DNA from: Phytophthora sp. 'mugwort'
Lineage: Eukaryota > Oomycota > Peronosporomycetes > Peronosporales > Peronosporaceae
Reading direction: 5' to 3'
Length of the DNA: 38,122 nucleotides
Assembly: GCA_033558025.1 (NCBI GenBank)
Contig: JAUCEF010000060.1
Coordinates: 1 to 38,122 of the forward strand
Part shown: one piece after another, positions 8,375-18,875 of the stretch
Layout: each line of letters starts with the position of its first letter
Position numbering within the stretch: position 1 is the first letter of the stretch
Made by a program: the position numbers and the translations under genes
Notes under the pieces: model-generated
Told to the model about the DNA's origin: nothing
The model's input: only the letters and a program-made list of their open reading frames with translations
Database searches by the model: none

Positions 8375-9289
8375 ATGAAAAATTATTATTATATTAATAA
8401 AAAAAATTTACAAATAGAAACTACAACAAATGATTCTAATATCGATAAATTTCAAAATGATTTAAAAATTTTAAAAGAAATTAGTAATAATATACAAAAT
8501 ACACAAAAACATCCTTATCATTTAGTAGATCCAAGTCCTTGGCCTTTTATAATTTCTTTTGGACTTTTTTTTTTAACTTTTGGTGGTGCTATGTATTTTC
8601 ATGGTTATATTGGCAGTAATTTCTTAATTTTAACAGGATTTTTAATGATTATTTTAACAATGTATACTTGGTTTCGTGATATAGTTAGAGAAGCTGTATA
8701 TGAAGGTCAACATACTAAACAAGTACAATTAGGTTTAAGAAATGGTATGCTTTTATTTATTTTTAGTGAATTACTATTTTTTGTTAGTTTTTTTTGGGCT
8801 TTTTTTCATTCAGCTTTAGCACCAACACCTGAAATTGGATCTTTATGGCCACCATTAGGTATTGAAACTGTTAATGCTTGGGGTATTCCTTTATTAAATA
8901 CTGTAATATTATTATCATCTGGGGCAACTATTACTTGGGCACACCATTCAATAGTTTTTGGTGATAGAAAAAATGCTATTTTAAGTTTAATTATTACAAT
9001 TTTATTAGCTTTTTTTTTTACTTTAATTCAAGCCTATGAATATATTGAAAGTACTTTTTCAATTTCTGATAGTATTTATGGTACAACTTTTTTTTTATTA
9101 ACAGGTTTTCATGGTATTCACGTTATTGTAGGTACTATTTTTATTATAGTAAGTACTATTAGATTAATTAATCATCATTTTACAAAACAACATCATTTCG
9201 GTTTTGAAGCTGCAGCTTGGTATTGGCATTTTGTAGATGTTGTTTGGTTATTTTTATTTGTAGCAGTTTACTGGTGGGGAGGTAATTAA
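8375..9289 (+). CDS. cox3: Cytochrome c oxidase subunit 3, with N-terminal extension
   Basis: Core membrane subunit of complex IV. The family body starts with TQKHPYHLVDPSPWPF at about residue 43 and includes the helix-III Glu region (FIFSELLFFVSFFWAFFHSAL), GFHGIHVIVGT and the C-terminal AAAWYWHFVDVVWLFLFVAVYWWG. The total of 304 residues exceeds the usual 260-275 because of about 40 polar residues before the conserved start. No ATG lies nearer the conserved region, so either the extension is translated or a non-ATG start (for example ATA or ATT codons near residues 36-41) is used. It is followed 24 bp later by atp6. Confidence 0.96.
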   Translation: MKNYYYINKKNLQIETTTNDSNIDKFQNDLKILKEISNNIQNTQKHPYHLVDPSPWPFIISFGLFFLTFGGAMYFHGYIGSNFLILTGFLMIILTMYTWFRDIVREAVYEGQHTKQVQLGLRNGMLLFIFSELLFFVSFFWAFFHSALAPTPEIGSLWPPLGIETVNAWGIPLLNTVILLSSGATITWAHHSIVFGDRKNAILSLIITILLAFFFTLIQAYEYIESTFSISDSIYGTTFFLLTGFHGIHVIVGTIFIIVSTIRLINHHFTKQHHFGFEAAAWYWHFVDVVWLFLFVAVYWWGGN

Positions 9290-9313
9290 TTTATTAAAAA
9301 ATTAATAATTTTT

Positions 9314-10033
9314 ATGGTTAGTCCTTTAGAACAATTTGAAATTTTACCTATTTTTCAAATACCTTTTGTATTTACTAATGCTTCTTTAATTTTAGTAATA
9401 GGTTTAGTTTATTTATATATATTTACATGTATAAAAACTAAATTTATTCCAACACGTTTTCAACAAATTTTTGAAATGATTTTTAATATTACAATTGAAT
9501 TAACTTATTCTAGTATAGGAAAAGCTGGTAAATATTTTGTTTCATTAATTTTTGTTGTTTTTTTTTTTATTTTATTATGTAATTTAATAGGAATGATTCC
9601 ATACAGTTTTACTATAACAAGTCATTTAATTATTACGTTTACTTTAGCATTAACAATTTATTTAGGTTTTAATTTAATTGGAATTAAAAAACATAAATTT
9701 AATTTTTTAAATTTATTATTACCTAGTGGTGCAAGTATAGCATTAGTTCCCATCTTAGTACCTATTGAATTAGTTTCATACATTTTTCGTGTAATTAGTT
9801 TACCTGTACGATTATTTGCAAATATGATGGCTGGACATACTTTATTAAAAGTAATTGCAGGTTTTGCTTGGGCTATGTTAAATGTAAATAGTTTTATTTT
9901 TATGGCACATTTTATTCCATTAATAATTATTGTATTATTGGTTGGTTTAGAAATTGCTGTAGCTTTAATTCAGGCATATGTGTTTACGATTTTAACGTGT
10001 ATGTATATAAATGATGCTTTAAATTTACATTAA
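9314..10033 (+). CDS. atp6: ATP synthase F0 subunit a
   Basis: Membrane stator subunit providing the proton half-channels against the c-ring. It has 239 residues, a usual length, with five to six helices. The essential Arg is residue 166 in LPVRLFANMMAGH, and the last helix (LEIAVALIQAYVFTIL) carries the conserved Glu and Gln. The start MVSPLEQFEILP is typical for mitochondrial subunit a of this group. It lies between cox3 and trnD. Confidence 0.98.
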   Translation: MVSPLEQFEILPIFQIPFVFTNASLILVIGLVYLYIFTCIKTKFIPTRFQQIFEMIFNITIELTYSSIGKAGKYFVSLIFVVFFFILLCNLIGMIPYSFTITSHLIITFTLALTIYLGFNLIGIKKHKFNFLNLLLPSGASIALVPILVPIELVSYIFRVISLPVRLFANMMAGHTLLKVIAGFAWAMLNVNSFIFMAHFIPLIIIVLLVGLEIAVALIQAYVFTILTCMYINDALNLH

Positions 10034-10069
10034 TAAAATATACAAAAATAAGATATAATATTTTATATT

Positions 10070-10143
10070 GGAAAAATAGCTCAGTTGGTTAGAGTGGTAG
10101 CTTGTCACGCTATAAGTCGCGGGTTCAAGTCCCGTTTTTTCCG
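10070..10143 (+). tRNA. trnD: tRNA-Asp (GUC)
   Basis: The acceptor GGAAAAA/TTTTTCC is perfect with discriminator G, the anticodon stem GTAGC/GCTAT encloses TTGTCAC with anticodon GTC, and the T-arm is GCGGG TTCAAGT CCCGT. Confidence 0.96.
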
Positions 10144-10177
10144 TTTAAATTTATTATATTTAAAAAAATTTATAAAT

Positions 10178-10531
10178 ATGTTATTAAATTATTCAAATAT
10201 TTTTATATTCTTAATATTAAGTTTATTTTTATCAATTTTAATTTTCATTTTATCTTTTAGTTTAATTAAACAAAAAGATGATTTAGAAAAGTTAACAGCC
10301 TATGAATGTGGATTTAATCCTTATGATGATGCTAGAAAAATTTTTGATGTAAAATTTTATTTAGTAGCTATCCTTTTTATTATTTTTGATTTAGAAGCTG
10401 TTTTTATTTTTCCTTGGGTTTTAACTTTAAGTTCAAATTTTTCATGGGGATTTTGGACTATGATTGAATTTTTAGTTGAATTAGTTATAGGTTTTATTTA
10501 TATTTGGTGTAGTGATGCTTTAGAATGGTAA
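10178..10531 (+). CDS. nad3: NADH dehydrogenase subunit 3
   Basis: Small membrane subunit of complex I. It has 117 residues and three helices. The loop YECGFNPYDDARK carries the Cys that marks the active/deactive transition, followed by FYLVAILFIIFDLEAVFIFPW. I start at the ATG at 10178 (MLLNYSNIFIF); a longer in-frame reading would run into trnD. A 238-bp spacer separates it from atp9. Confidence 0.97.
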   Translation: MLLNYSNIFIFLILSLFLSILIFILSFSLIKQKDDLEKLTAYECGFNPYDDARKIFDVKFYLVAILFIIFDLEAVFIFPWVLTLSSNFSWGFWTMIEFLVELVIGFIYIWCSDALEW

Positions 10532-10997
<466 letters not shown>

Positions 10998-11021
10998 TTA
11001 AAATTAAATCCTGAAAAATAT

Positions 11022-11041
11022 GATAAAAATTAATTTTTATC
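11022..11041. repeat. 20-bp palindrome after atp9
   Basis: GATAAAAATT followed by its exact complement, 24 bp downstream of the atp9 stop codon. Possible 3'-end stem-loop of the atp9 mRNA; mirrored at 20771-20790. Confidence 0.45.
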
Positions 11042-11160
11042 GTATTTTATGTTATATATATACTAATACTGGTTATAGTATTTATTTTAGAAAAAAAATT
11101 ATTTATTTTTTTAATATATAAATATTTATAATTATAAATATTTATAATTATTTTTTATTT

Positions 11161-11727
11161 ATGAAAGTATTAAAAAAATTTAGTCAATATTTATTACAGA
11201 TTTTACCAATAATAAATTATACTTTATATAAAAATGAATTATGTATAAATATTTCTACAAAAAATTTAATTCCTATTTTATTTTTTTTAAAAAATCATAC
11301 AAATACTCAATTTAAAGTATTATCAGAAATTTGTGTTATAGATTATATTAATAAAAAAAAACGTTTTGAAATAATTTATAATTTATTAAGTATTCGTTTT
11401 AATAGTCGTTTAAAAATTAAAATAATAATTAATGAATTACAACCGGTAGATTCAATTATAAAAATATATCAATCAGCCAATTGGTGTGAAAGAGAAGTTT
11501 GGGATATGTTTGGTATTTTTTTTTTATACCATCCCGATTTAAGACGGATTTTAACAGATTATGGTTTTGAAGGACATCCTTTACGTAAAGATTTCCCTTT
11601 AAGTGGTTTTTTAGAAATTTTTTATAATGAATTAAAAAAACGTGTTGTTTATGAACCCATTAATTTATCACAACAATACCGATTATTTGAATTTAATAAT
11701 CCTTGGAATAATAAAATAAATATGTAA
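11161..11727 (+). CDS. nad9: NADH dehydrogenase subunit 9 (30-kDa type)
   Basis: Peripheral-arm subunit of complex I (NDUFS3/NuoC homologue). It has 188 residues. The family signature is intact: ANWCEREVWDMFGIFF, HPDLRRILTDYGFEGHPLRKDFPLSG. The start MKVLKKFSQYLLQILP fits the family. atp9-nad9-cob is, as I recall, a conserved oomycete order. Confidence 0.97.
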   Translation: MKVLKKFSQYLLQILPIINYTLYKNELCINISTKNLIPILFFLKNHTNTQFKVLSEICVIDYINKKKRFEIIYNLLSIRFNSRLKIKIIINELQPVDSIIKIYQSANWCEREVWDMFGIFFLYHPDLRRILTDYGFEGHPLRKDFPLSGFLEIFYNELKKRVVYEPINLSQQYRLFEFNNPWNNKINM

Positions 11728-11774
11728 TATTTTATTAATTATTTTTGCTTTTAGGTAATTTTTCATTTCATATT

Positions 11775-12950
11775 ATGAGATGGAATAAAAAATCATTATT
11801 TGCGATTCTTAATAATCATTTAATAGATTATCCTACACCTATTAATTTAAATTATTTTTTTGGATTCGGTTCGTTAGCTGGTATTATGTTAGTAATACAA
11901 ATTTTAACAGGTATTTTTTTAGCAATGCATTATACTCCACATATTGATTTAGCTTTTAATAGTGTTGAACATATTATGAGAGATGTAAATAATGGTTGGT
12001 TAATTAGATATACACATGCAAATGGAGCATCTTTTTTTTTTATTGTTGTATATATTCATATTTTTCGTGGTTTATATTATGGTTCTTATATCACACCAAG
12101 AGAAGCTATATGGTCTTCTGGTGTAATTATTTTTATTTTAATGATGGCTACAGCTTTTATGGGTTATGTTTTACCTTGGGGACAAATGAGTTTTTGGGGT
12201 GCAACTGTTATTACTAATTTATTTTCTGCAATACCCTTAATAGGAAAAGATATTGTTGATTGGCTTTGGGGCGGATTTGCTGTTGATAATCCAACATTAA
12301 ATCGTTTTTTTAGTTTACATTTTACATTACCTTTTATAATTGTGGGTGCCGTATTGATACATTTAATTTTATTACATGAAGTTGGTTCAAATAATCCTTT
12401 AGGTATTACATTAAAAAATGAAAATATACCTTTTTATCCATATTTTTATACTAAAGATTTATTTGGATTAATGATCTTATTTTTGATTTTCTTTATTTTT
12501 ATTTTTTTTTATCCTAATACATTAGGTCATCCCGATAATTATATTGAAGCAAATCCAATGAAAACACCTTTACATATCGTACCAGAATGGTATTTTTTAC
12601 CGTTTTATGCAATTTTAAGATCTATTCCTAATAAAATTGGCGGTGTTATAGCTATGTTTGGTTCATTACTTATTTTATTAACAATACCTTTTACAAATTC
12701 ATCTGAAATTAGAAGTACAGCTTTTAGACCTATATTTAAAATTTGTTATTGGTTATTAGTTATAGCTTTTTTATTATTAGGTTGGGTTGGACAATGTCCA
12801 GTTGAATATCCTTATACTGAAATTGGTATTATAAGTATGATTTATTATTTTTTTTTTTTTATAATAATTATACCATTTTTAGGTAAATTAGAAACTTATT
12901 TAGTACGTTATAATATTAATAAAAAATCTTTAATAAATAAAAATAAATAA
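11775..12950 (+). CDS. cob: Apocytochrome b
   Basis: Haem b subunit of complex III in the inner membrane. It has 391 residues. Two helices carry the paired haem-ligand His residues (AMHYTPH and [19 protein letters not shown]; the later pair in [10 protein letters not shown] and [12 protein letters not shown]). The Qo-site motif [13 protein letters not shown] and the [13 protein letters not shown] stretch are present. I use the ATG at 11775 ([11 protein letters not shown]); a TTG 30 bp upstream is in frame but adds nothing conserved. The last 14 bp overlap the open frame of truncated nad11. Confidence 0.98.
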   Translation: MRWNKKSLFAILNNHLIDYPTPINLNYFFGFGSLAGIMLVIQILTGIFLAMHYTPHIDLAFNSVEHIMRDVNNGWLIRYTHANGASFFFIVVYIHIFRGLYYGSYITPREAIWSSGVIIFILMMATAFMGYVLPWGQMSFWGATVITNLFSAIPLIGKDIVDWLWGGFAVDNPTLNRFFSLHFTLPFIIVGAVLIHLILLHEVGSNNPLGITLKNENIPFYPYFYTKDLFGLMILFLIFFIFIFFYPNTLGHPDNYIEANPMKTPLHIVPEWYFLPFYAILRSIPNKIGGVIAMFGSLLILLTIPFTNSSEIRSTAFRPIFKICYWLLVIAFLLLGWVGQCPVEYPYTEIGIISMIYYFFFFIIIIPFLGKLETYLVRYNINKKSLINKNK

Positions 12951-14529
12951 TTTAAATTGTATTCATTGTACACGTTGTGTACGTTTTGCTAATGAAATTT
13001 GTGGAATTGACGGTTTAGGTACAACAGGTCGTGGTAATAAAACTGAAATTAATTTTTATTCTTCAAATATTTTTAAATCCGAATTTTCTGGTAATTTAGT
13101 AGATTTATGTCCTGTTGGTGCATTAACTTCTAAACCCTATACTTTTAAAGCACGTTCTTGGGAATTAAAAAAAAAAGAGGGTATTGCTATTTTAGATAGT
13201 ATTGGTTCAAATATTAAAATTGATATTTTTAATAATGAAATTATACGTATTTTACCTAAAACTAATTTTAATATTAATAAAGAATGGATATCAGATAAAA
13301 CAAGATATTTTTTTGATAGTTTAAAATATCAACGATTAAAATATCCATTATTAAAAGATAATCAAAACAATTTTCATAGGATTTCTTGGTTAGATGCTCT
13401 AAATATTATTAATAAAAAATTGATAATTACAGATAGTTTTAATGCTAAAAGTATTATTGGTGATTTAACTGATTTAGAATCTCTTTTTTTATTAAAAAAA
13501 AATTTAAATAAATTAGGAATTTCAAATGTAAATTATGAACAATTTTTAAAAAATCGACAAATTAAGATAAATTCTGATTTAGCTTCAAATTTTTTATTTA
13601 ATAATACTTTAAAATCTATTGAAGAATCTGATGTTTGTTTAATAATTGGTAGTGATATTCGTCAAGAAGGTTCTATTTTAAATATTCATTTAATTAATCG
13701 TTTAAAAAAAGGAAATTTTAAAATAGCATATATCGGTAATAAAATTAATTTTACTTATCCAGTAAAACATTTAGGATTAACTTTTAAAACTTTAATAAAT
13801 ATTATTTTAGGAAAACATGTATTTTGTAAACAATTAAAAAAAGCAAAAAAACCTTTAATTATTATAGGTAGTAATATTTTAAATCAAAAAAATGGTTTTT
13901 TTTTATTATCAAAATTAAAAAATTTATCATTTATTAACCATAATATTAATTTCTTTAATTTTCAAACTTCTTTAATTAATTTTTTTGAAATTACTTTTCC
14001 AAAATCATTAAATATGTTAAATAATTCAAAATTATATTATTTATTTAATACAAATTTACAAAATAAATTAAAAATAACTAAAAATAGTTTTGTTATTTAT
14101 CAAGGACATCATTTTACTAAAGATGCTCAAAATTCAAATCTAATTTTACCTGGATTAACTTTTTTAGAAAAAAATGGAATGTATATTAATTTAGAAGGTT
14201 TTATTCAAAAAAATGAACAAATTTTAAATGTAAATATAGAACAACGTAAAGATTCTATAATTTATAGAAATCTTTATAAATTTTTATTAAATAAAAATCA
14301 ATCTAAATCAGAAGCTTTTTTAAAAATTAAAGATATTTTACCTTATTTATTAAAAAAAAAAATAAAAATTATTTATAATTTTAGTTTTAATAAAAAATTT
14401 TTAAAAATTAATATTAATTTTTTAGATTCATTAATTAAAAATAATTATTATACAAATATATTAGAACAATATTCAAAAATATTGATTAATTCTAATAAAA
14501 TTTTCAAAAATCAATCAAAATTATTATGA
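12937..14529 (+). CDS. nad11: NADH dehydrogenase subunit 11 (75-kDa type), lacking its N-terminal part
   Basis: Iron-sulfur and molybdopterin-fold subunit of the complex I peripheral arm. The frame opens at 12937, directly after an in-frame stop, inside the end of cob. It has 530 sense codons against about 650-700 for the family. The first recognisable element is cluster N4: Cys at frame residues 8, 11, 14 ([11 protein letters not shown]) and 58 (DLCPVGAL), with the 44-residue spacing seen in other 75-kDa subunits. The molybdopterin-like region follows ([32 protein letters not shown]). Ligands for N1b and N5, normally in the preceding 150 or so residues, are absent, and there is no ATG near the 5' end (ATA or ATT would be needed). 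The stop is TGA, in a 4-nt overlap ATGA with nad1. It may be half of a split gene, with the front part elsewhere in mtDNA or the nucleus, or a rearranged remnant; intact, conserved coding argues that it is used. Confidence 0.85.
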   Translation: MKINNLNCIHCTRCVRFANEICGIDGLGTTGRGNKTEINFYSSNIFKSEFSGNLVDLCPVGALTSKPYTFKARSWELKKKEGIAILDSIGSNIKIDIFNNEIIRILPKTNFNINKEWISDKTRYFFDSLKYQRLKYPLLKDNQNNFHRISWLDALNIINKKLIITDSFNAKSIIGDLTDLESLFLLKKNLNKLGISNVNYEQFLKNRQIKINSDLASNFLFNNTLKSIEESDVCLIIGSDIRQEGSILNIHLINRLKKGNFKIAYIGNKINFTYPVKHLGLTFKTLINIILGKHVFCKQLKKAKKPLIIIGSNILNQKNGFFLLSKLKNLSFINHNINFFNFQTSLINFFEITFPKSLNMLNNSKLYYLFNTNLQNKLKITKNSFVIYQGHHFTKDAQNSNLILPGLTFLEKNGMYINLEGFIQKNEQILNVNIEQRKDSIIYRNLYKFLLNKNQSKSEAFLKIKDILPYLLKKKIKIIYNFSFNKKFLKININFLDSLIKNNYYTNILEQYSKILINSNKIFKNQSKLL

Positions 14530-15506
14530 TATACACAATTTTAAAATTTTTAATTTTCATATTACCTTTATTAATTGCTGTGGCTTATTTTACTTTAGTT
14601 GAACGTAAAATATTAGCTTCTATTCAAAGAAGAAGAGGACCTAATGTTGTAGGTACTTTTGGATTATTACAACCATTAGCTGATGGTCTTAAATTATTCG
14701 TAAAAGAAACAATTTTACCAAGTAATGCTGATGTAATTTTATTTATATTTGCACCTATTTTAGCTTTTTTTTTAAGTCTATTAAGTTGGACAATAATACC
14801 TTTAGGTTTTGGTATGTTTTTTACTGAATTAAATATTGGTATTTTATATTTAATAGCAATTTCATCTTTAGGTGTATACGGTGTTATTATAGGTGGTTGG
14901 TCAAGTAATTCTAAATATTCGTTTTTAGGGGCTTTAAGATCAACAGCACAAATGATTTCATATGAATTAACTATTGGGTTTTCAATTCTTTCAGTAATTG
15001 TTTGTGCAAAATCTTTAAATTTAATTTCTATTATTTGGGCACAAAAAACGGTATGGTATTGTTTTCCTCTTTTTCCTATTTTTATAATTTTTTTTATATC
15101 TTGTTTAGCAGAAACAAATCGACATCCCTTTGATTTACCTGAAGCTGAAGCTGAATTAGTTTCAGGTTATAATGTAGAATATTCTGCAATGGGTTTTGCA
15201 TTATTTTTTTTAGGTGAATATGCTAATATGTTATTAATGAGTAGTTTAACTACGATTTTATTTTTAGGTGGTTGGTTAGCACCTTTCCCTTTTAGTATAA
15301 ATTGTATTAATTTTTTACCCGGATCTTTTTGGTTTAGTATTAAAATTTGTTTTTTTGTTGTTTTATTTGTAGTTGCTCGAGCTATTTTACCTCGATATCG
15401 TTATGACCAATTAATGCGTTTAGGTTGGAAAGTATTTCTACCTTTTTCATTATCCTGGTTTTTATATACTGCAAGTATTTTAATAAGTTTTAATTGGTTA
15501 ATTTAA
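14526..15506 (+). CDS. nad1: NADH dehydrogenase subunit 1
   Basis: Membrane subunit of complex I forming part of the quinone chamber. It has 326 residues and eight helices. Motifs: [19 protein letters not shown] at residues 25-43, [25 protein letters not shown] and [24 protein letters not shown], the acidic quinone-site loop. The ATG overlaps the nad11 TGA stop, so translation is probably coupled or the two are co-transcribed. nad4L starts 3 bp after the stop. Confidence 0.98.
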   Translation: MIYTILKFLIFILPLLIAVAYFTLVERKILASIQRRRGPNVVGTFGLLQPLADGLKLFVKETILPSNADVILFIFAPILAFFLSLLSWTIIPLGFGMFFTELNIGILYLIAISSLGVYGVIIGGWSSNSKYSFLGALRSTAQMISYELTIGFSILSVIVCAKSLNLISIIWAQKTVWYCFPLFPIFIIFFISCLAETNRHPFDLPEAEAELVSGYNVEYSAMGFALFFLGEYANMLLMSSLTTILFLGGWLAPFPFSINCINFLPGSFWFSIKICFFVVLFVVARAILPRYRYDQLMRLGWKVFLPFSLSWFLYTASILISFNWLI

Positions 15507-15508
15507 TT

Positions 15509-15811
15509 ATGAATATTTTAAATCATTTTATTTTTACTTTTTTTTTATTCTGTCTTGGATTATTTGGTATAATTTTAAATAGACAGAATATTATTATTAT
15601 TTTAATGTCTATTGAATTATTATTATTATCAATTAATTTAAATTTTATTTATTTTGCAGTTTTAATTGATGATATAATAGGACAAGTTTTTTCTTTATTA
15701 ATTTTAACAGTAGCTGCAGCAGAATCAGCTATTGGATTAGCTATTATGATTATTTTCTTTAAATTATATGGAGATATTTCAATTTATAAAATAAATTTAT
15801 TATCATTATAA
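15509..15811 (+). CDS. nad4L: NADH dehydrogenase subunit 4L
   Basis: Small membrane subunit of complex I. It has 100 residues and three helices, with the conserved Glu in SIELLLLSINLNF and in LTVAAAESAIGLAIMII. I start at ATG 15509 (MNILNHFIF), 3 bp after nad1; a TTG 15 bp upstream overlaps nad1 and is less likely. Its last 20 codons plus stop form the first copy of the 67-bp unit at the repeat turn. Confidence 0.97.
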   Translation: MNILNHFIFTFFLFCLGLFGIILNRQNIIIILMSIELLLLSINLNFIYFAVLIDDIIGQVFSLLILTVAAAESAIGLAIMIIFFKLYGDISIYKINLLSL

Positions 15812-15883
15812 TAAATTTATTTTCTTTAAATTATATGGAGATATTTCAATTTATAAAATAAATTTATTATCATTATAATAAAT
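15750..15883 (+). repeat. 67-bp tandem units, forward (two copies)
   Basis: Units at 15750-15816 and 15817-15883. The period is fixed by GAGATATTTC at 15771 and 15838. Each unit is the last 20 or so codons of nad4L with its stop and a few bases beyond; the first is the real gene end, the second a duplicate. A third unit begins at 15884 but breaks after 7 bp, exactly where the large repeat ends. Confidence 0.9.
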
Positions 15884-16062
15884 TTATTTTATAAATTGAA
15901 ATATCTCCATATAATTTAAAGAAAATAAATTTATTATAATGATAATAAATTTATTTTATAAATTGAAATATCTCCATATAATTTAAAGAAAATAAATTTA
16001 TTATAATGATAATAAATTTATTTTATAAATTGAAATATCTCCATATAATTTAAAGAAAATAA
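15862..16062 (-). repeat. 67-bp tandem units, inverted (three copies)
   Basis: Units at about 15862-15928, 15929-15995 and 15996-16062. GAAATATCTC recurs at 15898, 15965 and 16032, exactly 67 bp apart. The outermost is the 3' end of right-arm nad4L. The innermost overlaps the last forward unit across a near-palindrome around the nad4L stop (15862-15883), which is where orientation switches. Confidence 0.9.
15891..15921. other. 31-bp loop between the repeat arms
   Basis: The only bases between 1 and 31811 without a mirror partner in the 31812-p register. They are the middle of an inverted 67-bp unit (contains GAAATATCTCC), so even this loop is repeat-derived. With period-shifted pairing (centre near 15872) the forward and inverted units pair as well. 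Confidence 0.9.
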
Positions 16063-16303
16063 TCATAATAGCTAATCCAATAGCTGATTCTGCTGCAGCT
16101 ACTGTTAAAATTAATAAAGAAAAAACTTGTCCTATTATATCATCAATTAAAACTGCAAAATAAATAAAATTTAAATTAATTGATAATAATAATAATTCAA
16201 TAGACATTAAAATAATAATAATATTCTGTCTATTTAAAATTATACCAAATAATCCAAGACAGAATAAAAAAAAAGTAAAAATAAAATGATTTAAAATATT
16301 CAT
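16001..16303 (-). CDS. nad4L: NADH dehydrogenase subunit 4L, right-arm copy
   Basis: Identical in translation to the gene at 15509-15811. It faces that copy across the turn, so the two transcription units converge here with only the 67-bp array between them. Confidence 0.97.
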   Translation of the reverse strand: MNILNHFIFTFFLFCLGLFGIILNRQNIIIILMSIELLLLSINLNFIYFAVLIDDIIGQVFSLLILTVAAAESAIGLAIMIIFFKLYGDISIYKINLLSL

Positions 16304-16305
16304 AA

Positions 16306-17286
16306 TTAAATTAACCAATTAAAACTTATTAAAATACTTGCAGTATATAAAAACCAGGATAATGAAAAAGGTAGAAATACTTTCCAACCTAAACGCATTA
16401 ATTGGTCATAACGATATCGAGGTAAAATAGCTCGAGCAACTACAAATAAAACAACAAAAAAACAAATTTTAATACTAAACCAAAAAGATCCGGGTAAAAA
16501 ATTAATACAATTTATACTAAAAGGGAAAGGTGCTAACCAACCACCTAAAAATAAAATCGTAGTTAAACTACTCATTAATAACATATTAGCATATTCACCT
16601 AAAAAAAATAATGCAAAACCCATTGCAGAATATTCTACATTATAACCTGAAACTAATTCAGCTTCAGCTTCAGGTAAATCAAAGGGATGTCGATTTGTTT
16701 CTGCTAAACAAGATATAAAAAAAATTATAAAAATAGGAAAAAGAGGAAAACAATACCATACCGTTTTTTGTGCCCAAATAATAGAAATTAAATTTAAAGA
16801 TTTTGCACAAACAATTACTGAAAGAATTGAAAACCCAATAGTTAATTCATATGAAATCATTTGTGCTGTTGATCTTAAAGCCCCTAAAAACGAATATTTA
16901 GAATTACTTGACCAACCACCTATAATAACACCGTATACACCTAAAGATGAAATTGCTATTAAATATAAAATACCAATATTTAATTCAGTAAAAAACATAC
17001 CAAAACCTAAAGGTATTATTGTCCAACTTAATAGACTTAAAAAAAAAGCTAAAATAGGTGCAAATATAAATAAAATTACATCAGCATTACTTGGTAAAAT
17101 TGTTTCTTTTACGAATAATTTAAGACCATCAGCTAATGGTTGTAATAATCCAAAAGTACCTACAACATTAGGTCCTCTTCTTCTTTGAATAGAAGCTAAT
17201 ATTTTACGTTCAACTAAAGTAAAATAAGCCACAGCAATTAATAAAGGTAATATGAAAATTAAAAATTTTAAAATTGTGTATATCAT
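16306..17286 (-). CDS. nad1: NADH dehydrogenase subunit 1, right-arm copy
   Basis: Same 326-residue protein as 14526-15506, with the same 4-nt overlap with nad11 upstream and 2-nt spacing to nad4L. Both copies are intact. Confidence 0.98.
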   Translation of the reverse strand: MIYTILKFLIFILPLLIAVAYFTLVERKILASIQRRRGPNVVGTFGLLQPLADGLKLFVKETILPSNADVILFIFAPILAFFLSLLSWTIIPLGFGMFFTELNIGILYLIAISSLGVYGVIIGGWSSNSKYSFLGALRSTAQMISYELTIGFSILSVIVCAKSLNLISIIWAQKTVWYCFPLFPIFIIFFISCLAETNRHPFDLPEAEAELVSGYNVEYSAMGFALFFLGEYANMLLMSSLTTILFLGGWLAPFPFSINCINFLPGSFWFSIKICFFVVLFVVARAILPRYRYDQLMRLGWKVFLPFSLSWFLYTASILISFNWLI

Positions 17287-18875
17287 AATAATTTTGATTG
17301 ATTTTTGAAAATTTTATTAGAATTAATCAATATTTTTGAATATTGTTCTAATATATTTGTATAATAATTATTTTTAATTAATGAATCTAAAAAATTAATA
17401 TTAATTTTTAAAAATTTTTTATTAAAACTAAAATTATAAATAATTTTTATTTTTTTTTTTAATAAATAAGGTAAAATATCTTTAATTTTTAAAAAAGCTT
17501 CTGATTTAGATTGATTTTTATTTAATAAAAATTTATAAAGATTTCTATAAATTATAGAATCTTTACGTTGTTCTATATTTACATTTAAAATTTGTTCATT
17601 TTTTTGAATAAAACCTTCTAAATTAATATACATTCCATTTTTTTCTAAAAAAGTTAATCCAGGTAAAATTAGATTTGAATTTTGAGCATCTTTAGTAAAA
17701 TGATGTCCTTGATAAATAACAAAACTATTTTTAGTTATTTTTAATTTATTTTGTAAATTTGTATTAAATAAATAATATAATTTTGAATTATTTAACATAT
17801 TTAATGATTTTGGAAAAGTAATTTCAAAAAAATTAATTAAAGAAGTTTGAAAATTAAAGAAATTAATATTATGGTTAATAAATGATAAATTTTTTAATTT
17901 TGATAATAAAAAAAAACCATTTTTTTGATTTAAAATATTACTACCTATAATAATTAAAGGTTTTTTTGCTTTTTTTAATTGTTTACAAAATACATGTTTT
18001 CCTAAAATAATATTTATTAAAGTTTTAAAAGTTAATCCTAAATGTTTTACTGGATAAGTAAAATTAATTTTATTACCGATATATGCTATTTTAAAATTTC
18101 CTTTTTTTAAACGATTAATTAAATGAATATTTAAAATAGAACCTTCTTGACGAATATCACTACCAATTATTAAACAAACATCAGATTCTTCAATAGATTT
18201 TAAAGTATTATTAAATAAAAAATTTGAAGCTAAATCAGAATTTATCTTAATTTGTCGATTTTTTAAAAATTGTTCATAATTTACATTTGAAATTCCTAAT
18301 TTATTTAAATTTTTTTTTAATAAAAAAAGAGATTCTAAATCAGTTAAATCACCAATAATACTTTTAGCATTAAAACTATCTGTAATTATCAATTTTTTAT
18401 TAATAATATTTAGAGCATCTAACCAAGAAATCCTATGAAAATTGTTTTGATTATCTTTTAATAATGGATATTTTAATCGTTGATATTTTAAACTATCAAA
18501 AAAATATCTTGTTTTATCTGATATCCATTCTTTATTAATATTAAAATTAGTTTTAGGTAAAATACGTATAATTTCATTATTAAAAATATCAATTTTAATA
18601 TTTGAACCAATACTATCTAAAATAGCAATACCCTCTTTTTTTTTTAATTCCCAAGAACGTGCTTTAAAAGTATAGGGTTTAGAAGTTAATGCACCAACAG
18701 GACATAAATCTACTAAATTACCAGAAAATTCGGATTTAAAAATATTTGAAGAATAAAAATTAATTTCAGTTTTATTACCACGACCTGTTGTACCTAAACC
18801 GTCAATTCCACAAATTTCATTAGCAAAACGTACACAACGTGTACAATGAATACAATTTAAATTATTTATTTTTAT
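17283..18875 (-). CDS. nad11: NADH dehydrogenase subunit 11, right-arm copy, lacking its N-terminal part
   Basis: Mirror of 12937-14529, with the same abrupt 5' end inside the cob tail and the same N4 cysteines. The truncation is therefore in both arms and predates, or was copied with, the repeat. No missing front part lies in the window. Confidence 0.85.
   Translation of the reverse strand: MKINNLNCIHCTRCVRFANEICGIDGLGTTGRGNKTEINFYSSNIFKSEFSGNLVDLCPVGALTSKPYTFKARSWELKKKEGIAILDSIGSNIKIDIFNNEIIRILPKTNFNINKEWISDKTRYFFDSLKYQRLKYPLLKDNQNNFHRISWLDALNIINKKLIITDSFNAKSIIGDLTDLESLFLLKKNLNKLGISNVNYEQFLKNRQIKINSDLASNFLFNNTLKSIEESDVCLIIGSDIRQEGSILNIHLINRLKKGNFKIAYIGNKINFTYPVKHLGLTFKTLINIILGKHVFCKQLKKAKKPLIIIGSNILNQKNGFFLLSKLKNLSFINHNINFFNFQTSLINFFEITFPKSLNMLNNSKLYYLFNTNLQNKLKITKNSFVIYQGHHFTKDAQNSNLILPGLTFLEKNGMYINLEGFIQKNEQILNVNIEQRKDSIIYRNLYKFLLNKNQSKSEAFLKIKDILPYLLKKKIKIIYNFSFNKKFLKININFLDSLIKNNYYTNILEQYSKILINSNKIFKNQSKLL

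Noticed and set aside
10085..10177. Longer nad3 reading starting inside trnD
   Set aside because: Overlaps the tRNA gene; nad3 proteins of this family begin at the residues encoded from 10178.
12951..13419. Intergenic gap between cob and a shorter nad11 starting at a TTG at 13420
   Set aside because: The region is open in the nad11 frame and encodes the N4 cysteines, so it is coding and belongs to nad11.
15509..16303. Cruciform at the turn as a CRISPR-like array
   Set aside because: Units are contiguous 67-bp copies of the nad4L end with no spacers; this is a mitochondrial genome.
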